DNA from: an uncultured Pseudomonadota bacterium | GTDB taxonomy: Bacteria > Desulfobacterota_B > Binatia > UBA9968 | Assembly (NCBI GenBank): GCA_946478635.1 | Contig: CAMLCX010000326.1 | Span: forward strand, 1-5,961 | Direction of reading: 5' to 3' | Length of the DNA stretch: 5,961 bases | Part shown: piece after piece, positions 1-5,961 of the stretch | Position numbering within the stretch: the first letter of the stretch is position 1 | Layout: every line of letters begins with the position of its first letter | Translations under genes and position numbers: made by a program | Notes under the pieces: generated by a model | The model's input: the letters and a program-made list of their open reading frames with translations, nothing else | What the model was told of the DNA's origin: nothing | Databases searched by the model: none

Positions 1-1226
1 GGCAAATGCCGGAAGCGTTTGACGATGCGAGTTTGAACTATTCGGTTCAGGGCGGTGATCTTGTTTTGAGCGGTGACGCCAAGGCCACGCTGACGTTTCA
101 GGGACAGAACGCCCAGGGCGCGCTCATCAGCAAATCATTCACTTTCTCCGGCGCCGCCTATCCGATCCAATTTGACGTTGCGGTAAAATCCGCGAACGGC
201 GCCGCGCCGATTCCGGAAATATTGCTCACGGACAAGGCCGATCATTCGGTACCCAACCACGACGCCCCCTTCGAGGGGTTCATCGCTCTCATCGACGGCA
301 AGATCAAACGCGAACCCGCGGCTGAAGCCGTAAAGGGCCACGAGTTTACCGGCGACGTTTCCTGGGCCGGCTTGGGCCACACCTATTTTTTCTTCGGTAT
401 CGTGCCCGACAATGGCGCGGCTCATAAAGTGTCGGTGCGCCAAACCGGCCCGGCGCTGGTGGCTTCGATCAATGGGCCGGGCCAAAGTGAGCGATTCACG
501 CTGTTCATCGGACCGAAGGAACTCGACACGTTAAAGGCGGTGGGCAAGGGGTTGGAAAAGGCTATCGACTTCGGTTATTTCGGTTTCGTCTCTATTCCGT
601 TCTTGTACGTGCTGCATTTTTTCCATCGCTTCACGGGAAGCTATGGGCTGGACATCATTTTACTCACGGTCATGATCAAGCTGCTGATGGCGCCGTTGAC
701 GCATAAGAGCTTTGTGTCGATGAAGGCGATGCAAAAGCTCCAGCCGCAGATGGAAAAACTCAAAGAGCGCTACGCCAATGACAAGGAGAAACTCAACAAA
801 GAAATCATGGAGCTCTACCGCCGCAACGGGGTCAATCCACTTGGTGGATGCCTGCCGATGGTGCTCCAGTTTCCGGTTTTCATCGGTCTCTATAATGCCC
901 TCAGCACGCCCATCGAATTGCGTCATGCGTCGTTTTTGTGGATCAACGATCTTTCCCGGCCAGATTGGCAATCGCTCCCGATGACCTTCGCCGGATGGCA
1001 TTTCGGCATTCCCATTCTCACGATTCTCATGGGCGCGAGCATGTTCCTACAGCAATGGATGACACCCTCGGCCGGTGATCCCAATCAGAGAAAAATCATG
1101 ATGTTGATGCCGTTGATGTTTACGTTTATGTTCGTGTCGTTTCCCGCGGGATTGACCGTTTACTGGCTGGTCAACAACATTCTGACCATCGCCCAGCAAT
1201 ACTGGATCAACCGGCACGAACGTTAG
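1..1226 (+). CDS. yidC: Membrane protein insertase YidC, 5'-truncated by window edge
   Basis: YidC inserts and folds inner-membrane proteins, alone or with SecYEG. The frame is already open at the first base, so the ATG at position 6 is probably internal; comparison with the roughly 550-residue Gram-negative family suggests about 140 residues are missing, including TM1 and part of the periplasmic domain. Numbering from that ATG, residues 1-185 are the beta-rich periplasmic P1 domain. Residues 188-208 fit the amphipathic helix before TM2. TM2 lies at about 212-231, with Lys225 where E. coli has the groove arginine Arg366. A charged cytoplasmic hairpin spans about 235-278 (KLQPQ, LKERY). NPLGGCLP at 277-284 leads into TM3, followed by TM4 near 333-350 and TM5/TM6 at 364-400. 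The cytoplasmic C-terminus is short (INRHER). The family call is secure. jag follows 23 bp downstream, the usual partner at this locus. Confidence 0.97.
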   Translation, partial: QMPEAFDDASLNYSVQGGDLVLSGDAKATLTFQGQNAQGALISKSFTFSGAAYPIQFDVAVKSANGAAPIPEILLTDKADHSVPNHDAPFEGFIALIDGKIKREPAAEAVKGHEFTGDVSWAGLGHTYFFFGIVPDNGAAHKVSVRQTGPALVASINGPGQSERFTLFIGPKELDTLKAVGKGLEKAIDFGYFGFVSIPFLYVLHFFHRFTGSYGLDIILLTVMIKLLMAPLTHKSFVSMKAMQKLQPQMEKLKERYANDKEKLNKEIMELYRRNGVNPLGGCLPMVLQFPVFIGLYNALSTPIELRHASFLWINDLSRPDWQSLPMTFAGWHFGIPILTILMGASMFLQQWMTPSAGDPNQRKIMMLMPLMFTFMFVSFPAGLTVYWLVNNILTIAQQYWINRHER

Positions 1227-1233
1227 GCTCGTT

Positions 1234-1241
1234 GGGAAAGG
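1234..1241 (+). promoter_or_regulatory. Ribosome binding site of jag
   Basis: The purine run GGGAAAGG ends 8 bp before the ATG at 1250 and lies in the short gap after the yidC stop. It supports that ATG as the jag start, with translation as part of a yidC-jag transcript. No promoter is evident in the 23 bp gap. Confidence 0.6.
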
Positions 1242-1249
1242 CTTGATTT

Positions 1250-2062
1250 ATGGATTTCGTTGAAACCGAAGGCGATACCATAGATGCGGCGATCGAAAAT
1301 GCCCTGCGGTTGCTCGGCGTCGAGCGTGAAAAGGTCACCGTCGAGATCGTCTCCGAAGGGCGCAAAGGCATTTTGGGCTTTGGCTCACAGAAAGCAAAGA
1401 TTCGCGCCCAGCTGAGAAAATCGGCGATGTCCTTCGAAGATCCCAAGGCGCGGCCGGCCTCCGTGGAGCCTCCGTCGTTAACCGTGGAAGCCTCCGAAGT
1501 GGTCGCCAAGGCGAAGAAAGTGCTGGAGGAAATTTTGCGCCTGATGGGTGTCCAAGCGACGGTGCAACAGAAATCCTCAGCCACAGGCGACGAAACCATT
1601 CTCGAAGTCCACGCCGACAACAGCGGCCTGCTGATCGGCCGCAAGGGCCAGACTTTGGAAGCTCTGCAATATCTCATTACCCGCATCGCCGGCGAGCGCC
1701 AGGGCAGCGACGCCCCGCATATCGTCATCGATATTGAAAATTATCGCGAGCGGCGCCGCCGATCGCTCGAGGACATGGCGCTGCGTCTTGGGGAAAAGGC
1801 CAAGCGGCAAAGAAAGACCGTGACCGTAGATGCTCTCAGCGCTGCTGATCGCCGAATCATTCATGCCGCGCTACAAGACGATCCCTGGGTGTCAACCAAA
1901 AGCCTCGGCCAAGGTTCCTATCGCCGCCTGCTGATTATTCCCGAGGGCGATCGCCGAAAGAAAGACGAAACTCCGCAAGAAAAACAGAGCCCCCGAGCGC
2001 AGAGCGACGGCGGCAAGGCGAGCGGTCCGGCCGCGCCGGCTGAAGCGGATGACGATGTCTAG
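1250..2062 (+). CDS. jag: Jag/KhpB family KH-R3H single-stranded RNA-binding protein
   Basis: A 270-residue cytoplasmic RNA-binding protein (Jag, also called KhpB or EloR in Gram-positives, where it is linked to cell elongation and division; its role in Gram-negatives is less clear). Residues 1-55 form the Jag_N domain, with the KGILGFG motif at 39-45. An acidic/proline linker follows to about 80. A KH domain spans about 82-160, with the GxxG nucleic-acid loop as GRKG at 130-133. A basic stretch (RERRRRS, 166-172) leads into the R3H domain at about 165-231, with the defining Arg201-x3-His205 pair. Residues 232-270 are a charged, Ala/Pro/Gly-rich tail that is probably disordered. The start is fixed by the good RBS and by the Jag_N domain beginning at residue 1. 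It sits directly behind yidC, the classic arrangement, but is not followed by mnmE. Family assignment is secure; the cellular role here is inferred. Confidence 0.95.
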   Translation: MDFVETEGDTIDAAIENALRLLGVEREKVTVEIVSEGRKGILGFGSQKAKIRAQLRKSAMSFEDPKARPASVEPPSLTVEASEVVAKAKKVLEEILRLMGVQATVQQKSSATGDETILEVHADNSGLLIGRKGQTLEALQYLITRIAGERQGSDAPHIVIDIENYRERRRRSLEDMALRLGEKAKRQRKTVTVDALSAADRRIIHAALQDDPWVSTKSLGQGSYRRLLIIPEGDRRKKDETPQEKQSPRAQSDGGKASGPAAPAEADDDV

Positions 2063-2107
2063 CGAGGCCGATAAGTCTGCGAAATTTCGGCGCCTAAAGC
2101 CGCTTGG

Positions 2108-2136
2108 TTGACCCGTCCCCAACGGTTCTTTATAGT
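2108..2136 (+). promoter_or_regulatory. Sigma70-type promoter of ispG
   Basis: TTGACC at 2108-2113 (5 of 6 match to the -35 consensus) and TATAGT at 2131-2136 (5 of 6 match to the -10 consensus) are separated by exactly 17 bp, the optimal spacing. The pair lies in the gap between jag and ispG. A start site about 7 bp after the -10 box would fall at about 2143, which is the GTG preferred here as the ispG start. The element is seen directly; its activity is inferred. Confidence 0.6.
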
Positions 2137-2142
2137 GAGTCG

Positions 2143-3240
2143 GTGATTAAGCGTCGCCCAACCAGACAAATCCAGCTCGGCAAAGTAAGAATCGGTGGCA
2201 ACGCGCCGATAACCGTCCAATCAATGACCAAGACGGACACCCGCGATGTGCGCGCCACCGTTCAGCAAATCTGGGATCTCGAAGCCGCCGGTTGTGAAAT
2301 TGTCCGCTGCGCCGTGCCGGTGCGTGAAGCCGCGGAGCAACTGGGCGCGATCAAGCAGAAAATTCGCATCCCCCTGGTCGCCGACATCCACTTTAATTAT
2401 AAACTTGCCCTGATCGCGATCGAGCAAGGGGTGGATGGCCTGCGCCTGAATCCCGGCAACATCGGCGCGCGCAGATATGTTGAAGAGGTGGTTAAAGCGG
2501 CCTCCGAACGAAAAATTCCCATTCGCATCGGCGTCAACGCCGGTTCCTTGGAAAAAGACTTGCTGCAAAAATACGACGGACCCACTGCGGCCGGCATGGT
2601 GGAAAGCGGGTTGCGCCATATTCATATCCTTGAGGATGCCAGCTTTGAGGAGATCAAAATTTCCCTCAAGGCGTCCGATCCCTTGATGATGATCGAAGCG
2701 TATCGGATGCTCGCCGACGAGGTCGATTATCCATTCCATCTCGGCGTAACCGAAGCGGGCACACCGACGGTCGGTACGATCAAGTCCGCGGTCGGTTTGG
2801 GGACGCTCCTCGCCGAAGGGATCGGCGATACGATTCGGGTCTCGCTCGCCGCAGATCCGGTGGAGGAAGTCCGCGTCGGCACTGAAATTTTGAAAGCGCT
2901 CAAGATCCGCAAAGAAGGATTGACGTTCGTCGCCTGCCCGTCCTGCGGTCGCGCCGACGTCGATCTCGTGGGGTTGGCGAAAAAAGTCGAAGAAAGAATG
3001 CTGCCGTACAGCAATCTCAACATTCACGTGGCGGTGATGGGTTGCGAAGTCAACGGGCCGGGCGAAGCGCGGGCAGCGGATCTTGGCGTCGCCGGGGGCA
3101 AAGGTATTGGACTGATCTTTAAACGCGGCGAAGTGATTCGCAAGGTTCCGGAAGCCGAGATCGTCAGCGCGCTGATGGAAGAAGTGAAAAAATTGGCCGC
3201 TGAAAAGAACGCTGAGCAAGCGCTGGCCGTGGACGGCTGA
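2143..3240 (+). CDS. ispG: 4-hydroxy-3-methylbut-2-en-1-yl diphosphate synthase (IspG/GcpE)
   Basis: IspG reduces 2-C-methyl-D-erythritol 2,4-cyclodiphosphate to HMBPP, the penultimate step of the MEP isoprenoid pathway, in the cytoplasm with a [4Fe-4S] cluster. From the GTG at 2143 the protein has 365 residues, close to E. coli IspG (372). Residues 1 to about 250 form the TIM-barrel domain, with APITVQSMTKTDT, VADIHFNY, LNPGNIG, IRIGVNAGSLE, HLGVTEAG and GIGDTIRVSL in family order. The C-terminal Fe-S domain carries CPSCGR (Cys265, Cys268) and GCEVNGPGEA (Cys301, Glu308), matching the three Cys and one Glu cluster ligands. An in-frame TTG at 2104 would add 13 residues (378 total), but it lies upstream of and within the apparent promoter and its extra residues do not resemble the family. 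No strong Shine-Dalgarno precedes the GTG (weak AGTGAG, 3 bp spacing), so leaderless initiation is possible. Identity is certain; the exact start is moderately supported. Confidence 0.96.
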   Translation: MIKRRPTRQIQLGKVRIGGNAPITVQSMTKTDTRDVRATVQQIWDLEAAGCEIVRCAVPVREAAEQLGAIKQKIRIPLVADIHFNYKLALIAIEQGVDGLRLNPGNIGARRYVEEVVKAASERKIPIRIGVNAGSLEKDLLQKYDGPTAAGMVESGLRHIHILEDASFEEIKISLKASDPLMMIEAYRMLADEVDYPFHLGVTEAGTPTVGTIKSAVGLGTLLAEGIGDTIRVSLAADPVEEVRVGTEILKALKIRKEGLTFVACPSCGRADVDLVGLAKKVEERMLPYSNLNIHVAVMGCEVNGPGEARAADLGVAGGKGIGLIFKRGEVIRKVPEAEIVSALMEEVKKLAAEKNAEQALAVDG

Positions 3241-3406
3241 TTCATCTCTCCTGCAACTGCATTTCAGTTCGCTTGAGCCGATGCGGCCGAGCGCCAGCTG
3301 GATTCTTTAATAGCTCCTGCCGCCGAATGACTCATGGTGGCCAAATCGGTAACGACAAAAATTTTACATAAAGGCTCACAAAGGCTAAGAAGTAAAAATT
3401 AACATT
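3241..3406 (+). other. ispG-proS intergenic region, AT-rich toward proS
   Basis: This 166 bp gap changes from mixed composition to strongly AT-rich over its last 60 bp, as expected of a promoter or leader region. TTTACA at 3363-3368 resembles a -35 box, but the best-spaced -10 (TAAGAA at 3386-3391) is poor, so I do not call a promoter. There is no hairpin plus T-run that would terminate ispG. I see no riboswitch or T-box architecture. Read-through from ispG remains possible. Confidence 0.4.
3370..3389 (+). repeat. Tandem direct repeat of 10 bp upstream of proS
   Basis: AAAGGCTCAC is followed immediately by AAAGGCTAAG, so the heptamer AAAGGCT occurs twice with a period of 10 bp, about one helical turn. 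It lies 17 bp before the proS ATG. This could be a regulator binding site or a chance local duplication; only the repeat itself is seen. Confidence 0.5.
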
Positions 3407-5134
3407 ATGCGGTGGAGCAAAATTCTCATACCGACCCTCAAAGAGGATCCGGCCGACGCCGAAGTCGTCAGCCACAAACTGCTGGTTCGCGCCGGGTTCA
3501 TCCGTCAAATCAGCCGCGGCATCTACGACTATTTTCCACTGGCGCTGCGGGTCATCCGCAAGGTCGAACTGATCGTGCGCGAAGAAATGAACCGCGCCGG
3601 CGCGCAGGAGCTTTTGATGCCGATCTGCGCGCCCGCGGAACTGTGGCAGGAGAGCGGGCGCTGGGACATGTACGGCAAGGAGCTCCTTCGTTTCAAAGAC
3701 CGTCACGAGCGCGCCTTTTGCCTCGGGCCGACGCACGAGGAGATTATTACCGATCTGGTACGCCGATCGGTGCGCTCCTACCGGGAGTTGCCGGTTAATC
3801 TTTATCAAATCCAGACCAAGTTTCGCGACGAGGTGCGCCCGCGCTTCGGTCTGATGCGCGGCCGCGAGTTCATTATGAAGGACGCGTACAGTTTTCACAC
3901 CGATGTGCAGGACTGCCGGCGTGAATACGATAACATGGTGCAAGCTTACAAGCGCATCTTCACCCGTTGCGATTTGCGCTTTCGCCCCGTCGAAGCCGAC
4001 ACCGGCGCCATTGGCGGCAGCCTGTCGCACGAATTCCAGGTGCTCGCGGAATCCGGTGAAGACGCGATCGTCAGTTGCACCCATTGCGACTATGCCGCGA
4101 ATGTCGAAAAAGCCGAAGTGAAGGCGCGCCGTCCCGCCGGGCGCGATATTACCGAGGAATCGCCGCCGCTTGAAAAAGTTTCCACGCCGGGAAAAAAGAC
4201 CGTTGCCGAGGTCGCCGAGTTTCTAAAACTTCCGGCGCAGAAGTTTATCAAGACGCTCGTCTATAAAACGGAGGGTGGCGATTTGATCGCAGCGTTAGTT
4301 CGTGGCGATCATGAAATCAACGAGCTCAAGCTCAAAAATGTTTTGAAGTGCAAAGAGCTGGCCTTGGCCAATGAAGCGGAGGTGGTGTCGGCCGCCGGCG
4401 TGACGCCGGGATTTTTGGGGCCGATCGGTTTAAAAATTCCCATGGTCGCCGATCTTGGTATTCACGGCATGCGCGGCGCGGTTACGGGCGCGAATGAGGC
4501 CGATGCCCACTTTATTGCAATCGATCAAGAGCGCGACTTCACTCCTTCGGCGTTTGCCGATCTGCGTCTCGCCGGCGCCGGTGATCCCTGCCCGCGCTGC
4601 GATGCCGGCGCCCTGGAAGCCCATCGCGGCATCGAAGTGGGGCAAGTGTTCTATCTCGGAACCAAATACAGCGAGTCCATGGGCGCCACGTATCTCGACG
4701 CTGAAGGACGCGAACGTCCGATGGAGATGGGTTGTTATGGCATCGGCATCAGCCGCATGGTCGCCGCGGCGGTGGAGCAAAACCACGACGCCAACGGCAT
4801 CATCTGGCCGCTCTCCATCGCGCCGTTCCACGTTTTGCTGCTGCCGATCAACTATCAAGACACGGCGATTCGTGAGGCCGCCGACAAACTCTATCAAGAG
4901 CTGCAATCCCAGGGCGTTGAAGTGTTGCTCGACGATCGCGACGAGCGCCCGGGGGTGAAGTTCAAGGACGGCGATCTTGTCGGTATCCCCTTGCGCGTGA
5001 CTGTCGGCGTCAAGGGCCTGCAAAAAAATATTTTCGAGTTGCGCCGGCGCACGGATGGTCGGACCGAAGAAATATCGATCGCCGGCGCGGCCGACAAAAT
5101 CAAACAGATCGTTAGCGAAGCGCTGCAGGCATAA
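3407..5134 (+). CDS. proS: Prolyl-tRNA synthetase, bacterial type with INS editing domain
   Basis: This cytoplasmic class II enzyme charges tRNA(Pro) with proline using ATP. At 575 residues it matches the long bacterial form (E. coli 572). The N-terminus MRWSKILIPTLKEDP fits the family start, fixing the ATG at 3407. Motif 1 lies around 38-62 (GIYDYFPLALRVIRK), followed by the LGPTHEE substrate loop at 106-112. Motif 2 covers about 131-164 (YQIQTKFRDEVRPRFG, then FIMKDAYSF). The INS (YbaK-like) domain, which in the family removes mischarged Ala, spans about 225-405; Lys279 appears to match the E. coli editing lysine of the same number. Motif 3 is GCYGIGISR at 442-450, and the anticodon-binding domain is about 470-575 (LLDDRDERPGVKFKD). 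CxxC pairs at 224/227 and 395/398 flank the INS domain and may bind zinc. No well-spaced Shine-Dalgarno precedes the start. pyrF follows closely, probably co-transcribed. Confidence 0.97.
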   Translation: MRWSKILIPTLKEDPADAEVVSHKLLVRAGFIRQISRGIYDYFPLALRVIRKVELIVREEMNRAGAQELLMPICAPAELWQESGRWDMYGKELLRFKDRHERAFCLGPTHEEIITDLVRRSVRSYRELPVNLYQIQTKFRDEVRPRFGLMRGREFIMKDAYSFHTDVQDCRREYDNMVQAYKRIFTRCDLRFRPVEADTGAIGGSLSHEFQVLAESGEDAIVSCTHCDYAANVEKAEVKARRPAGRDITEESPPLEKVSTPGKKTVAEVAEFLKLPAQKFIKTLVYKTEGGDLIAALVRGDHEINELKLKNVLKCKELALANEAEVVSAAGVTPGFLGPIGLKIPMVADLGIHGMRGAVTGANEADAHFIAIDQERDFTPSAFADLRLAGAGDPCPRCDAGALEAHRGIEVGQVFYLGTKYSESMGATYLDAEGRERPMEMGCYGIGISRMVAAAVEQNHDANGIIWPLSIAPFHVLLLPINYQDTAIREAADKLYQELQSQGVEVLLDDRDERPGVKFKDGDLVGIPLRVTVGVKGLQKNIFELRRRTDGRTEEISIAGAADKIKQIVSEALQA

Positions 5135-5164
5135 AATGGCGTCGAAGCTCGAGCTGGTGCGTAA

Positions 5165-5170
5165 ACGAGG
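5165..5170 (+). promoter_or_regulatory. Ribosome binding site supporting the pyrF start at 5175
   Basis: CGAGG with its GAGG core ends 4 bp before the ATG at 5175. The spacing is a little short, but this is the best Shine-Dalgarno near the 5' end of pyrF and favours 5175 over the in-frame ATG at 5136, which has only a weak CAGG upstream. Confidence 0.4.
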
Positions 5171-5174
5171 TTCC

Positions 5175-5891
5175 ATGCGTGACCGGCTGATCGTTGCTCT
5201 CGACGTGGACTCGGTCGACGAAGCCAAACGGTTTGTTCAATTGCTGGCCGGCGAAGTCGGCATGTTCAAGATCGGCAAGCAGCTATTCACTCACGCCGGG
5301 CCGCAGGCGGTTCAGCTCGTCCAAGACCTCGGCGGCGAAATTTTTCTCGATCTGAAATTTCACGATATTCCCAACACCGTCGCCAAGGCGGCCATCGAAG
5401 CCACCCGGCTCGGCGTTAAGATGTTCAACGTTCACGCTTCCGGGAGTCTGGAGATGATGCGCACCACGGTGAAGGAAGTGGAGCGCGTCTGCCGCCGGGA
5501 GAAACGGCGCCGCCCGATCATGTTGGCGGTGACCGTGCTGACGAGCTTGAATCAGGACGATCTCCAGCGCGTCGGCGTCGAGCATGAAGTTGCCGATCAA
5601 GTCGTCCGGCTTGCGCTGTTAACCAAGGAAGCAGCCATGGATGGCGTGGTCGCATCGCCGCATGAGGTCGCGGATATTCGCGCGGCTTGTGGCCGCCGGT
5701 TCGTGATTGTCACGCCCGGAATCCGGCCGCCGGAAGGGAAGCGCAACGACCAGCAACGCGTGATGACGCCGTGCGAGGCGGTGCGCTCGGGAGTCGATTA
5801 TATCGTCGTCGGCAGACCCATTCTCGAGGCCGGCGATCCGATCAAGGCCGCGCGCGCAATCGTGGCCGACATGGAGCAGGGCGGAAAATAA
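5175..5891 (+). CDS. pyrF: Orotidine 5'-phosphate decarboxylase
   Basis: PyrF decarboxylates OMP to UMP, the last step of de novo pyrimidine synthesis, as a cytoplasmic TIM-barrel dimer. From the ATG at 5175 the protein has 238 residues, the usual length of the bacterial family, and starts MRDRLIVALDVDS, just as family members do. Catalytic and binding residues are present: Asp10 in ALDVD, Lys32 in FKIG, the Asp59-x-Lys61-x2-Asp64 signature in LDLKFHDIPNT, TPGIRP at 180-185 for the phosphate/base loop and VGRPI at 212-216. The usual HAxGG segment reads HASGS (87-91), a small deviation. An in-frame ATG at 5136, 1 bp after the proS stop (TAAAATG), would add 13 residues and could allow translational coupling; I prefer 5175 from family alignment and the GAGG upstream. 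It probably shares a transcript with proS. Identity is certain; the start is about 65% sure. Confidence 0.96.
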   Translation: MRDRLIVALDVDSVDEAKRFVQLLAGEVGMFKIGKQLFTHAGPQAVQLVQDLGGEIFLDLKFHDIPNTVAKAAIEATRLGVKMFNVHASGSLEMMRTTVKEVERVCRREKRRRPIMLAVTVLTSLNQDDLQRVGVEHEVADQVVRLALLTKEAAMDGVVASPHEVADIRAACGRRFVIVTPGIRPPEGKRNDQQRVMTPCEAVRSGVDYIVVGRPILEAGDPIKAARAIVADMEQGGK

Positions 5892-5900
5892 CCACCCTCG

Positions 5901-5961
5901 CAGGCAGCTGAAAAACTCCGTCGGAGTCCTTCGACGGTGCTCAGAGCCGGTCCTGAGTTCA
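5901..5961. repeat. Putative dispersed intergenic repeat, cut by the right edge
   Basis: The tail after pyrF is non-coding and rich in inverted repeats. The first part (GCAGGCAGCTGAAAAAC, 5900-5916) resembles a GCAGGCTGCTGAAAAA motif that I recall as a common dispersed element in deltaproteobacterial-type genomes. The second part (CCTTCGACGGTGCTCAG, 5928-5944) resembles the widespread CCTTCGACAAGCTCAGGAC element. CTCAG at 5940-5944 pairs with CTGAG at 5953-5957 around an 8 nt loop, and the sequence ends TTCA, where a TCGAAGG arm would be expected to close the palindrome. The hairpins are seen; the family resemblance is from memory. Confidence 0.45.
5911..5937 (-). terminator. Terminator-like hairpin reading toward the left
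   Basis: Positions 5918-5925 (CCGTCGGA) pair with 5930-5937 (TTCGACGG) to give an 8 bp stem with one G-U wobble and a GTCC loop. The run of five A at 5911-5915 becomes TTTTT, two bases after the stem, when read on the reverse strand: the form of an intrinsic terminator for a leftward transcript. On the forward strand no T-run follows, so it is a poor terminator for pyrF. It may serve a convergent gene beyond the right edge, or simply be part of a dispersed repeat. Confidence 0.4.

Noticed and set aside
6..8. ATG at position 6 as the true start of yidC
   Set aside because: The frame is open to the window edge, no RBS is visible, and TM1 and part of the periplasmic domain would be missing; truncation by the edge explains it better.
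2080..2089. CGAAATTTCG perfect palindrome between jag and ispG
   Set aside because: It is short with no loop and no T-run; it could be an operator but nothing else supports that, and such palindromes occur by chance.
2221..3219. A long reverse-strand open frame (332 codons) opposite ispG
   Set aside because: It lies wholly inside a certain ispG, its translation resembles no family I know, and long antisense open frames are expected opposite GC-rich coding sequence.
3255..3269. AACTG/CAGTT hairpin with a 5 nt loop after ispG, as a possible terminator
   Set aside because: The stem is only 5 bp, not GC-rich, and no T-run follows.
3327..3402. Two tiny forward ORFs of 14 and 22 codons before proS (a possible leader peptide)
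   Set aside because: Neither has a Shine-Dalgarno, a run of proline codons or an attenuator hairpin; nothing supports translation.
3332..4084. A reverse-strand open frame of 250 codons opposite the start of proS
   Set aside because: It is a shadow of proS codon structure: most of it mirrors conserved ProRS coding sequence, the translation has no recognisable domain, and it has no supporting RBS.
5146..5155. AGCTCGAGCT perfect palindrome between the two candidate pyrF starts
   Set aside because: Ten bases with no loop and no associated signal; probably chance.
4430..5227. A reverse-strand open frame of 265 codons across the proS-pyrF junction
   Set aside because: It spans two well-supported genes on the other strand and its product is unrecognisable; treated as chance.

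Overview
The window holds five forward-strand genes, all housekeeping, with no reverse-strand gene that I can support. In order they are the 3' part of yidC (membrane insertase, cut by the left edge), jag/khpB (KH-R3H RNA-binding protein), ispG (MEP isoprenoid pathway Fe-S enzyme), proS (bacterial-type prolyl-tRNA synthetase with an editing insertion) and pyrF (orotidine 5'-phosphate decarboxylase). A short non-coding tail carries a hairpin and repeat-like sequence.

Organism: this is a GC-rich (by eye, upper fifties percent) bacterium. YidC has a large periplasmic domain, which points to a Gram-negative cell envelope. The ProRS is the long bacterial form and isoprenoids come from the MEP pathway. 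As I recall, ispG next to proS is common in Deltaproteobacteria-like lineages, and the tail resembles dispersed repeats seen in metagenomic genomes of such groups (Desulfobacterota, Binatota, Tectomicrobia and relatives). The placement is an inference of low to moderate confidence.

Layout: yidC and jag are 23 bp apart and look co-transcribed, as at many bacterial yidC loci. After jag the familiar order breaks, because mnmE, which often follows, is absent and ispG comes next. An 80 bp gap before the preferred ispG start holds a strong sigma70-type promoter (TTGACC, 17 bp, TATAGT), so placed that transcription would begin at or within a base or two of the ispG GTG codon; ispG may therefore make a leaderless mRNA. 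A 166 bp AT-rich gap separates ispG from proS and contains a 10-bp-period tandem repeat but no clear Shine-Dalgarno. proS and pyrF are nearly contiguous and probably one transcript. The last 70 bp hold a hairpin shaped like an intrinsic terminator for the reverse strand, followed by half of a further inverted repeat that runs off the edge.

The genes do not form one pathway: protein membrane insertion, RNA binding, isoprenoid synthesis, tRNA charging and pyrimidine synthesis. I found no defence system, mobile element coding region, CRISPR array, RNA gene or evidently novel system. The points worth a second look are regulatory (the ispG promoter/start and the proS upstream region), the gene order, the cysteine pairs in ProRS and the terminal repeat.
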